Below, piece by piece: positions 33,690 to 44,195 of a DNA stretch of 64,000 nucleotides (the stretch's first letter is position 1; each line of letters begins with the position of its first letter). The stretch lies in contig NC_080671.1 in assembly GCF_030247195.1 (NCBI RefSeq), positions 411,256,044 to 411,320,043 on the forward strand. Reading direction: 5' to 3'. A program made the translations under genes and the position numbers. Source of the DNA: Topomyia yanbarensis. Its lineage: Eukaryota > Arthropoda > Insecta > Diptera > Culicidae. The notes under the pieces were generated by a model that was given only the letters and a program-made list of their open reading frames with translations, was not told the DNA's origin and ran no database searches.

Positions 33690-34830
33690 CACATGTCAGC
33701 TGGCGTCGAAAGGCCCTCCATCTTCATCACGATTTGGTACGCGTCCTCCAGGGGCTGGCGTATATTTCTTGGTACAGCACATTGTAGGAATACGCCTTGC
33801 TAAGTTTGATCTCCCTTTTAAAGCGGCCCTAGCATCCCGAAACGCCGCTTTGCTCTCCTCTTTGTCTGGCTCCGATCCTGTTCTCTGAGCTCGCCTTCTG
33901 GCTCTGAGACAAGCAGCACGTAGCGTACTGAGCGTCTGATTGCACCAGTAAGCTGGGCACGAGGCCAGTTTTCGCAACATTGTGGTACAATCCAAGAGGC
34001 GTTTGTTGAAGGCTTTCGTCTTCCACGCTCGCTCGCCGGTCATCCTTCTCCGTACTGCAACAGAGTTCCGTTGGCCAATACAATAGCGAATCGCCTGGTG
34101 GTCGCTATGGGTGTACTTATCGCTGTTGTATCAGCATTCGAAGAAATATTTAGATCGATGTAACGATTATACTGGAATCCAAATAACTAATAATTCGATT
34201 AGATATAATTTGGCCGCTCAGTTATGTTTGGTCTGCAAGCTAAAAAGTATAGTTACATTTAATTCTCCAAACCCAAAAATCCAGTTTTAGCTCCTCTTCC
34301 CGGAGTTGAGTGGTTAGTTGTTAAAACGTTTTATTCACATACTCTCCAATCCATATTCGTCGTCAATGCAGAATTATAGAATGTGACGCCGATGATAGGC
34401 CTCTCCTGGAACCTTCAATGCACGTTAGTTACTCTACTGCCCCACTCCACAGCCCAGGCATTGAAGCCACCACTAATGACTACCGGCTTTCGGACATCTA
34501 TTGCTCGATTAACTTTTCCAGAATTAGGCTGAACTGCTCCACTGTCCACCTTGAAGCGCGAAAATCTGCCCATAACTTGTATCGCAGCCGTTTCCGTTTT
34601 ATACGCCACCGAGTTACCGTTATCAGGTGGGACTTGATACGACTCTCCAATCAAAGCGACATTACATATAGTTTCTGTCATAAACAGCCACACCTGCCGC
34701 GCGGCGTCGCAATGATTCCGCCTTAGCTGGATTATCTCCATTACAGTTAGCCTACAATCACCCTCTTGAAGGCAAAGCTTTTGAAGCCACCCGTGTGATG
34801 GTCGTAGCCTCCCACTGGAGAGCAAAGCAT
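33690..34830 (-). pseudogene. R1-clade-like LINE ORF2 fragment (endonuclease and start of RT region)
   Basis: On the minus strand, from about 34770 downward, MEIIQLRRNHCDAARQ, VALIGESYQVPP, AAIQVMGRF and VVISGGFNAWAVEWGSR match the start and core of an APE-type endonuclease of the R1 clade (MEIIQxNxNHCxAAQ and GDFNAWAxEWGS types). The second block at 33696-34083 reads YWCNQTLSTLRAACLRARRRAQR and AFRDARAALKGR, the link to RT. Several frameshifts and a deletion between the blocks make it dead. The usual GDFNAW is changed to GGFNAW, losing the Asp. Confidence 0.8.
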
Positions 34831-35490
34831 GCACTTCCGTGTCTGCGTGCAGTCTCTCGTATTTCCATCACATCCTGCATCTATCCCGACCTTTGCAAGC
34901 CCCTGCCAAAGCCTAATCAATTGAAGCATTTCTCCGCTTGTTTATTCACTCATGAGGCGGTTCAACAGCGGTTTCCAGTAGACGAATCATCGCTGTGTTC
35001 CTCCGTACCCCTCCTTTAACCGGATCGTCATGTGCACTTTGCCCAGATTGCACTGTGTCCCTCTCCGTTCGTATACCGTCGTGATCTCATCCTAATCCTT
35101 GTACACAATCACTGTTTCTGGGCTTAGTGCTTCAACTTCTGCCTCTTCGCTCAGTGATTTGGACATAATCACCTGCATAGTCGAGCTGTTAATTCTGGGA
35201 TCCTCCTTCAACTCGCCTCACCTTTTTGGGTACGCGTGGTTCTCATCAAGTTTTCACCTAAATCCCTCGGATCCGGATCCTCTCTGAAATTTTTGAGGAG
35301 CGCTGCATGTGTCGTCGCGTTATTAGTTCTGACGAGCACGGTTTCTCTTTTCGGTGCCTTCTGACGAGCCGAAGATTTTTCTTTACTCTTTTATAAAAAC
35401 TTTCTCTCCTTCTTCCACTTTTGCTGTTGCTGCTGTGAGAGTGTCCTTTCCCAAATCTAGTCTCGAATGAAAGATACAATATTCCCATCG
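34750..35490 (-). pseudogene. R1-clade-like LINE ORF1 C-terminal fragment
   Basis: Just upstream of the ORF2 fragment on the element strand. Frames include KRETVLVRTNN, LLKNFREDPDPRDLGENL and TQKGEA near 35250-35400; SLSEEAEVEALSPETVIVYKD near 35095-35175; GYGGTQR near 35010; and KCMLCSPVGGYDHHTGGF near 34770-34820, which looks like the last CCHC knuckle. This order is that of R1-type ORF1 ends. The frame is broken in several places. Confidence 0.7.
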
Positions 35491-35944
35491 GTTGCTATTG
35501 AATTTCTTACAGATCCCACTTGCGGTTCCGGAATTACAGGATGATGAGTACGATCCTGTGACAACTCTACTTGAAACTCACTGAAGTCCGGTAAGAGCAC
35601 TGTGGCGGCCGTAGTTGGTTCTCCTAAAAGGTAGTCGCAGAAGAGTTAGTAAGTAGTGTTCGAATGCAGGCTTGAAGATTCAGGCGTTCTATAAATGTAG
35701 AGCAATGCACTCTACTAGAGAGTAAGTCAGAGACGAATAGGAGTCAGAAGCAGTCCCTCCATATGCTGAGTGTATTATGGTGTGGTTTAGCTGGCAACGG
35801 TTTTCGTATCTCGGCAGTTGAAATCTGCATATAAACCGGCATATGACAGCCTCGATTCCGCCCATCCCGTTCTGGTAGTACGAATTCCAAACAAAGAACA
35901 ATATTCTAACGTTTAGCAAACCAACATGCAATAAAGCGATTTAA

Positions 35945-36290
35945 GACAGTATAGGTCCCAGAAGTTTTTTTTGCTCTTTCCTTACCCTAACCCTAACTGT
36001 CTTGACTGCCTTATACAGTATGTATGGAGTTTGAACGTTAGTGCCGAGTCCAACATGTTTGACGTGAGAATGTCTTGGAATGCTTGAGTCAAACTGGAAT
36101 TGAACTGAATCAGATGACGTTTCCGCGCAAACGTGTCGATTGAGCATTTACTTGGGTTTAGAACCATTCTGTTTGATAGAACACCACGTACTGAAGTTGT
36201 CCAGTTTACCTTGAAGAAATTTGGCTTCGGTTGAATCCCGTATCTGTCGAAAAATCTTCATATCGTCGGCGAAGGAAAAGGCGGGTTGCT
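35945..36290 (-). pseudogene. Reverse transcriptase relic, CR1/Jockey-like
   Basis: The minus strand reads FADDMKIFRQI near 36240-36280, followed by FLQGKLDNFSTW and, in the next frame, MVLNPSKCSIDTFARKRH. The last stretch corresponds to the RT region after the YADD box (xLNxxKCxxxxF motif) in CR1- and Jockey-type LINEs. The Y of YADD is F here. Only about 110 codons remain, with frameshifts. Confidence 0.75.
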
Positions 36291-36304
36291 TTTATTTTTT
36301 TTTA

Positions 36305-36640
36305 GATTCGTTTGATACGGCTCAATGCGTTAGCTTAGAGTCTTTTATATATTTACAAGAAGTAAAAAATAAAAATAACAATAAATTTTATTTTCAGCCT
36401 GTAAGATACTATGCGCGCAACTTGCTATTGCGAGCCGAGATCTTTTTTCGCGTCGGAAAGATGTTCCTTCTTTTGCCAACTTTGGGGGTATCCATGTCTG
36501 TCTCGTTGTTGTTTACGTCCGTATCATCTTGATTACTGCCATGATACTCGCGATCAGATGTTCTTCCTGGCTTCTTGCCTTAGCGGGTCACGAATGTGAA
36601 CACTCCATCCTTGGTGGTGGTGATATTAGTTGCTTAGAAA
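36305..36640 (-). repeat. Dispersed repeat with conserved peptide, copy B
   Basis: It starts with TTTGATACGGCTCAATGCG plus TTAGCTTA, as copy A near 15154 does. A shorter relic of the same block (TTTGATAAGGCACGTATGCG) is near 37948. The minus strand encodes DGVFTFVTR, KKPGRTSD and YHGSNQDDTDVNNNE, parallel to the copy A peptide. It is a probable fragment of a mobile-element protein of unknown family. Confidence 0.5.
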
Positions 36641-36644
36641 CACA

Positions 36645-38435
36645 AATAATGTTTTAGTTTTGGGAGCTAGCGTCATTCTGGCGCTAGCTTAGCCCTGTCA
36701 CTAAGTTAGTGTCGAACTCTGATGAGACGAAGTCGAAACGCAAAACCCATAACTCAATTAAACATAACGTATGTTTTAGAATAAAGGCTACTCGGTTGCT
36801 CAATGTAGATCCTCTTGCACCTGGTGATGGTATGAACGTTGAAGGGTATAGAATAATAAAATCATCTCACTTGTTGAAGTAGGCACTGCATATTCAAATA
36901 TGGTATTCTAGAAACTGCCCTGAGTCAAACTTCATGATCGAATATGAAACTATTCGCTGCATAGTGTCAACGTTTTTCATTCGTTGTACCAATCGTGGGC
37001 AATTTTTCAGCGGAAAATCGGACAACGATGAAAAAAGTTTACAGAAATCTGTTGTCCGGGGAACCGTTTGTTCTGGCTCTGCATTTGGGCAAAGCGAAGA
37101 ACTATTTTGCACCGCGAAAATTCCGTTTATTAAAAGTCGACATACTTCCGAGCAGAAGCTCGATTAGATATAAAATTGGATGAGGCTGTGAACAAGTCGA
37201 CCAACGATGCAACAGAAACAAAAAAATTTATACTTAGCAGAAGGAGAAATCGGTAATGAGGGATTCGCATGCACAAGTGCGAAAATGGACGAAAGTTGAC
37301 CAAAAATATCAAACGGATCACACTTCGATTCGCCATCTGGTTGTGCTGCAATTATCGGCGAAAAAACATGAAAAATGTTACACGTTGGAATTAGAAACAA
37401 CTTGCCAAAGAAGCAGCAGAAAAGAAACTGCTGCTTATCCCTAAGGAGATGGAATTGGGTAAACACGAATATTTTTCCCTAAGGCGGTTATTTTTTTTGT
37501 GAAACCACTCTTTGTACGTGAAAGACAAATCCTACTTAATTAATGTCATGGGTTGCGTATCTACTACATCAGACCAGAATCCAACACTAACATAGACTCG
37601 AACTGACGCTAGATCGCAAACGGAAACACAAATTGTGTTTCAAATCAAACGATTGGCCAAACGTGATGTCCCGTTAGAGCAGAATTTTTTCGCTTTAAGA
37701 AGAAATTTTGGTATTTACCCAATATTTTCCATTTGTGCCAAACCAGAAAGGATATTTCAAAAACATTTCCATAATTTTGAATTGATATTGCTTAATGATT
37801 AATTAACATATAAAACACACAAAGGTTTTTTTTTCATAAAATAAATGAAAATGTGAAGTTTATTGGCTTTTGTATTTTTAAGTATAGATAACTTTTTATC
37901 AAATATTCCTTTTTGACTATAAATTTCCTCAGCTTTTTTTTCAATTTGTTTATTTGATAAGGCACGTATGCGTTAGCTTAAAGGTACCATTTTTTCATTG
38001 CTTTCCATTTTGAATTTCTTAAAACTAGGGGGTTACACATTTCAATATAATTTGGTTTTTATCATGAAACTAAAAAAAGAACTTTACAGCTAACTTATAC
38101 ATATACAAGAGGGGATAATATAATAGTCGTAAGATTAGGGGGACGGGTCATTTTGTGTGTTCTTTGTATAGTAATTCATTTTATGATTTTTAGAAGGGAG
38201 ATTGTTGGAGAAATTAATTATTAACTAAGCGAGACCTCAGCTGCTTAATTTATGCATCTTGTTGGACGTTAATTGTTGTACACGTTGTTTAGTAAAAAAA
38301 GTAACAAAACATTTTATTTACATTGACATTTAGAATCACGCTCAGTAAGAAAATTGAATTTTTGTCTGGCAATTCGTGATGAAATGAAATTATGCATATC
38401 AACGTCGAATCCAGACATTTTCTTCGGGTTTTTAG
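36645..38435. other. Unassigned 1.8 kb, AT-rich
   Basis: Short open frames around 36900-37470 overlap on both strands and show no domain. I see no defined repeat ends apart from the short relic near 37948. Confidence 0.4.
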
Positions 38436-38693
38436 CACAGAGAGCAGACATATAAGCTGGAACAAAATTTTCCGAAAAAGAACTGTAAACATACGTTGAA
38501 AATCACCATCGCATACAGGTTCGCATGCGTAAGTCACCATTGTATCCAAGTTTGCACACAAGTCCCGTATAGCGATTGCTGGCCGATCGAAGCGCCGGCC
38601 AGTGGCAAGTTGCTACTTACTGTTGTCATTTCAAAGCGACAGTTTAATTTCTTACACAAGTTGAAAACTTTACTTGTATGTCAGTTCTCAGTG
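38436..38693. repeat. ~265-bp dispersed repeat, copy B
   Basis: It is highly similar to 17909-18177 in the same orientation, with ends CACAGAGAGCAGACATA and complement CACTGAGAACTGACATA. Small indels separate the copies in the first 60 bases, and the rest is nearly collinear. Flanks show no clear duplication. Confidence 0.75.
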
Positions 38694-39289
38694 ATAATCA
38701 TTAGCTAGGTTCTTGCCTTGGGAGCAAAACGTTTCCTACCATAGTTTTTTCTGCAAATTGTTGGCTTGTTGACCATACGATAGACTTGGGTGCAACACCC
38801 AACTCCTACTTAGCAGAAGGCAAAGAATTCTTCACATTTCCTTTCGATGATGTCCATATGAGCCTGCCTAGTCCTAGTTTTCCGTTCTAAGTTTATAACT
38901 GATTCGTCTTTCAATGTCGTTGTTTTCGTTTCCCTTAGTCTCAAATTTTCCGAAAATAGCCAACAAAATCGATACAATAGTTCATTTATGTTCTCATTCG
39001 TATTCATTACCAACTATTTGTAACACTTATATCATAAAATGTGTGACAAAATCAATTTATCACTATAAGATGAATTGATCTGATCTTTTCGATATCAAAT
39101 TTGAGCTGAGCGACTCTAAATTCACTTATAATATATGGCTATGGGACGAAATTCTCTAAAAATGTATATGGCGGATGAAGAGAATGTAGGTCAAAGGGGA
39201 GGGAGGCGATGGGGTTAATGTAGAAAGAGATGGTGTGAGGGGAAGCTGAGAGGGGGCTGATGGAGTATGCAACACCTAACCGCATATTA

Positions 39290-40090
39290 TACCCACCATT
39301 TGAGATTTGGTTTATGTAAATCTGGATATACGTCCAGAAACCGAAAATTCCGGAACCGTCGATAGTGGACATTATATTCAAAGCATCTTTGATTGGCCAT
39401 CAGTGATCTAGTCTTGTAAATAGAAATGATGTCATCTAGACTTGCAAATAGCAATGGATTTTTAACCCTTGAAGTATTACGATTGTACCGGTTTATATGG
39501 GAAATTCCTAAGTGGTCGCAATGAACAACCTGTAACTCCGGAACCAAATGTCAGATACGAATGAAATTCAATAACAGTCCATGTGAGTATTGTATCTTTA
39601 ATTTGAAACCAATTTTGTGAAAATCGGTCAAGAATTCGCTGAGAAAAACGTGTGAGATTAACTTAAGAACTTGGAAAGTACCTGGTGGCATCAAGAACCG
39701 TCATAGGTGGCCAATGTGGTCAAAGCTGCTTAGAATAGTCATTAGTGATCTAGACCCGCAAATTCGAGTTATTTTGCACACTTTTTGATATGTATTACAC
39801 CATTTGGACATCATGGTGTTTTCATTTTATCTGGGGATTTTCTGGGTGACCGCACTCTTCAACCCGTAACTCCGGAACCGGAAGTCCGATCGACAAAAAA
39901 ACCAATAGCGGCTTATGGGAGCGTTATACCTTTCATTTGAATTTGAGGGATTCGGTTTGGCCATCTCTGAGAAAAGTGAGTGATATTTGAAAACACACAC
40001 ACATACACACACATACAAACATTTGTCAATTTCGACGAACTGAGTCGAATGGTATATGAGACTCGGAAATATTTCCCGAGATAAACGATT
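39290..40090 (-). repeat. Culicid-type interspersed repeat, partial
   Basis: It shows the hallmark phrases of this family in reverse orientation: GTAACTCCGGAACC (twice), TTTCATTTGAATTTGAGGG, GGCCATCTCTGAGAAAAGTGAG, an AC/AT microsatellite, and GACGAACTGAGTCGAATGG. Matching plus-strand phrases occur in the copy at 52729. It has no coding potential. I recognise the phrases as common in mosquito genomes but cannot name the family. Confidence 0.65.
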
Positions 40091-41019
40091 TTTGGGTTTT
40101 AATCGTTATTTTCTACTATCATAAAATGATGTCCATTACCATGTTGTTGAAAAAAAAGCAAACTGTTTTGCTCGTATGTCTTATATTTCTCATACTTGAT
40201 TATTGCAGTATCTTTCAGAGGCATTTGAAATCTTTTAGTAATGTTACCGTACCAAAGGAAAACGATGTCGTTGTGTTGTGATTTCGAATCGTCATATTTC
40301 TGCCCAGTAGCAGCAACTGTACGAGATAGCAGCGTAGTGTGCAGCAGTCGATTTGATGAACCGAAACTCAGATAATTGCATCTTGGCCGCCCTGTCACCT
40401 AGGGTCTTTTAAAACACGCTTGTATAAAAAAGCCACAACAATAAATTTTGCAAAAATATTTGTTTTTTTTTTAATTTTCAGACAATTTTAAATTAAAATC
40501 ATTTTTATTTATATTTCATACTTTTATTGTATACTTATGGAAGGGTCAACTAATATCTTATATTTTATAGAAAGTGAAACTGCAAATCAAATGAAAAAAG
40601 GCCTCTCCTTGCTTGAATGTTTTAGATACTCCTTATTTCCATTGTTAAAAGCAATTATCGCGAGGCGAGCAAATGAGTGGAGTCGTAGCATCACTTTGCA
40701 CGCGGCACTTAATGAGCATTTGATTCTGAATTGAAAAAAAGGCTAAGTATATGCCGCCTTTTAAATTTATCCCATGGTGAGGGCTGTTTGTTTTTTTTCT
40801 ATATTTTTTTTCTTTTCTTTTCTCGCTCTTAAGATGTTTCAATTCAGTACAAATTCTAATAAATCTTTCTCAGGTAAGTTGTAACTTCTACCTAAAGCGA
40901 AGGCAAAAACTATGCAATTTAAAAATGTTTGATATATAAACAAGTAATAAATAAAATAATTATAAAAATCTTTTTATGCGGACATTTTCTAATGCTTTCA
41001 TAGATTCCTGGTCAATTGG

Positions 41020-41180
41020 CCGAAAGCCATTGTTATTCCAGCCGAACAGGCCGTTTAACCGGATGTCGTTCGGGCGAATGTTAATTAACCTAAAGGGTCT
41101 TTTGGCCTAAAGACCCAAAAAAAACTATTTGCTCGAATACTAATTGACCGGATGCAATTTAATCGACTGTCAAACCTTTA
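41020..41180. repeat. Degenerate GGCCGAAT-type repeat
   Basis: It contains CAATTGGCCGAAAGCC, AGCCGAACAGGCC, GGGCGAATG and TTTTGGCCTAAAGACCC, resembling decayed units of the 17-bp minisatellite at 44196. It is too diverged to define ends. Confidence 0.4.
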
Positions 41181-42175
41181 TTTACATATTTTGGTTATTT
41201 TGAATACGTTGAATCGTTTCAATGAAAATAATGAGCAGCTATCAACAAATCATCCTAGAATAATATATTTAATAAACAGTTCTCTGATCTATTGTAAACA
41301 GTTCATATTGTTAGAGAGAAAGATATAATTGGAAACAAAATACAAATGCACTTCTTGGTTAGATATATTATACTACAATTGTGTTTGGTAACAAAATAAA
41401 TTATTTGCAAACAATTCATATTTTTGGTAATGGTCAACGACATAGCAAAGTGAAATATGAGTTAAGATTTTTATGCCGTTGAACCATGCCAGAAATCCTA
41501 AATAAAGATATTGTCGACGATTAAAACTAAAAGTGCATTGTATACTATTGCATTACAGAAAAGAAACAAAATATAAAACTCATTTGAAAATTTGTCGGTA
41601 ACTTTAAAACTATTTTTGAGCCGAGAAATTCAGCAAACCAAACAAATTCTAAAGCTATAGTTCAGATTCGATTATCTATAATGCTCAGAAAAATTTCACC
41701 TGATAATCAAATAAATAACAAAAATATGTCACAAAAATTGTTAAAAATAAGATACTACGCATGACTATGAAATTTATATTCCTGTTAAACCGTTTTTGCC
41801 AAAACCCTGCGATGAATTATTTACGGGAAAACGGCCAAGTGTACAACAATCATGTCTTCTGAAAAGTTGTAAGATGATATAAGGTCTTCGTTTTGGTGAA
41901 ATCGTTGCAATTAGTAATCCCTCTTGAAGTGTGATATTGATTACCTTTTTATGAAGGTAATAAAAACAAGAAAAAGTAACTATAAATGTTGAAGAGCTTG
42001 TTTTTGCGAACATCGCTACTTGTAATGCTTGAAATTCAAATATATCCGGAAAAATATATCTGGTTATAGTTGCAAAAAGTATTGTTTTTCAATGATTCAC
42101 ATCTTTTTGAAAATACTCGGGATAAGAAAAAATATGCGTTGGTGAAAGTTATGTATTTAACAATTAGAAGAACTT

Positions 42176-42654
42176 TTTTTTTCCCCTTTTTATTAACGAC
42201 TTATAGTGAGTCAATCTTTTTCCTTTTTTATATTGTAACGACATATAATTAGCAAGGGACTGGAAGGTGAAGTATTTTTCAAATATTAAGAGCCATAGTA
42301 CTCAAGGGAGTGCAAGGATTTGAAGTAAGAAAGTTTAGAAAAGCGTGGAGTAGGGTCAATGAACAAGCTTAGAGTTTCCCGGTTACTTAGCTTTTTGTCT
42401 TCTGCAGCGCAGTAGTCAGGATCTTTTGGCATTAAATGCGAATCACCTGAGTCTGCGGCATGTCCGGACAAGCGTAAAGTCAATTTAATGACCTATGCTG
42501 TCGGAGCCGAAGCTTGTTCATTGACCCTACTCCACGCTTTTCTAAACTTTCTTACTTCAAATCCTTGCTCTCCCTTGAGTACTATGGCTCTTAATATTTG
42601 AAAAATACTTCACCTTCCAGTCCCTTGCTAATTATATGTCGTTACAATATAAAA
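42176..42654. mobile_element. 479-bp insertion with 145-bp inverted repeat and 17-bp TSD
   Basis: The direct repeat AACAATTAGAAGAACTT occurs at 42159-42175 and 42655-42671. Inside it, 42226-42370 and 42510-42655 are near-perfect inverted copies (for example GTGGAGTAGGGTCAATGAAC and its complement), separated by a 139-base non-palindromic spacer. A pyrimidine-rich stretch follows the left duplication. A short piece of the same arm (AGAGCCATAGTACTCAAG and GCAAGGATxTGAA) occurs at 23326-23362, so the arm belongs to a dispersed repeat. The superfamily is unknown. The 17-base duplication is longer than most DNA transposons make. Confidence 0.75.
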
Positions 42655-43084
42655 AACAATTAGAAGAACTTCATCGAATATTTCAAAATTATAGCAAAAT
42701 TATAGTAAATAGCAAAAATTTTCGAGTGAATTTAGGAAAAATATTGATATGCCGTCTATTAATACTTCTCTTTCTCTCACTGAAATCAGACCTTATCGAG
42801 TTCTAGTTTCATAATTGCACAATTTTCTTGTAGATTTATATTAAAAAAGTATACAGAAAGAGCGCATGTTAAAATGAAAGAAAGTATCCACAGAACACTG
42901 AATAACTATAAATATTGTCAATACAAGAATAATTAACCAGTATTCAATTGATGACGGCCAATTGGTATTCTGTTAGAAGGCTTCATGATATTTGTCATCT
43001 ATGATAAGGTGGGAAATAATCAAACTCTTTTGATACGTTCGCAATAAAAAGGGTGGCAAATTAAATTTTTTGCTCCGAACGGTG

Positions 43085-43338
43085 AAAAACCTAACACCAC
43101 CTTTGACTTACTCGAAGCCTCCGGTTCCGCCGAAAGTCTCCAAAGTGGTCAATGTGGGTTTCATTGAGCATCAGTGAATCTATAAATCCAAGCATTAATC
43201 TCATTTTATGAAGTTTGGCATCTTTTAGATAGCATGCTGATACAGATTTATATGTGAATTTTATTCGTGACAGCACTCTTCAACCCGTAACTCCGGAACC
43301 AGAAGTCGGACTTAAATGGATTACAATGGCAGCCTATA
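43085..43338 (-). repeat. Culicid-type interspersed repeat, left part
   Basis: Reverse-orientation phrases CCGGTTCCGCCG, TCTCCAAAGTGGTCAATG, CTTCAACCCGTAACTCCGG and GCCTATAGGAACGTT match the family seen at 39290 and 52729. It is cut by the insertion at 43347 and probably continues at 47402. Confidence 0.6.
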
Positions 43339-43653
43339 GGAACGTTCAGGGGCGGATCCAGAAAAAAAATTTCGAGAGGGGTCTGAAAATTCAATTTTAA
43401 GATGAACATTGTACAATTCGTATTACGTAAAAATGCATTTAAAGAATATATGTTTTGTAGGTCAAATTTGGTTTGGAACGATTTTGAGTTTGAAACTAAC
43501 ATAACGGGTGCTCAATACAAAATTAGAATGACTTCAATACCATTCTGTAATCAATGTAAAGAGCGTAATTTTTTTTTCTCCAAGAGAAAACTGGACTCCC
43601 TAAAAATGGGTGGCATGTTTCTTTTCGCTCGGGTGTTGTCAGTTCAATCGGAG

Positions 43654-44190
43654 ATGGCGTCGAAACAGCAAGCACCCCGCGAGCGTATTGTACGGTTTTA
43701 CGAAACGCATGATCATCGTGGAAAAAAATTTACGGTAGACCACTTTCGAGACAAAAACATGCCTCTGAGTACATTTTACCAGTACCTGGTATCCCTGAGC
43801 GTGGAGCGGAAGGCCGGTAGCGCCTGTCCGGCGAAGATGATGACGACGAAGAAGAAGGAAGCGTTGAAATAGCTGTTCGAACGAGTTTGTGTGACGCCGG
43901 CCGACAATATCACTGCTCCCATACCTTGATTCACCGAACCCTCAAGATGGAGGTCCCCCGAGTACACGGACGAGCAGATAGCGATCGTGACATCGAAGTG
44001 CCGGTGGATGACAAAGAACTACCGCGGGAAGTCTTCGTGCTGGTCGATGAAAGTTACTTTCCGCTCTCGAAGACCACATTTCAGGAAATGACAGCTACTA
44101 TTCCAGCGACAAGTCGGCCACACCCCCGAAGTAAAATATAACTTTAAGCATGAATTTGAAAAAAAGTTACGTTGTACATCACCATATCGG
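43654..44190 (+). pseudogene. Mariner transposase, N-terminal and central fragment
   Basis: From the ATG at 43654 the product begins MASKQQAPRERIVRFYETH, with a helix-turn-helix-like segment (MPLSTFYQYLVSLSVER), then a stop at 43870. Across frames the central part continues: YHCSHTLIHRTLKM, the catalytic block REVFVLVDESYFPLSK near 44030-44065, and YNFKHEFEKKVTLYI up to about 44190. One Asp of the usual DDES is changed to Val. The 3' half resumes at 46789. Multiple frameshifts make it dead. Confidence 0.8.
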
Positions 44191-44195
44191 ACAGA

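Noticed and set aside
35985..36000. Telomere-like CCCTAACCCTAAC
   Set aside because: Only two units within an RT relic; chance.
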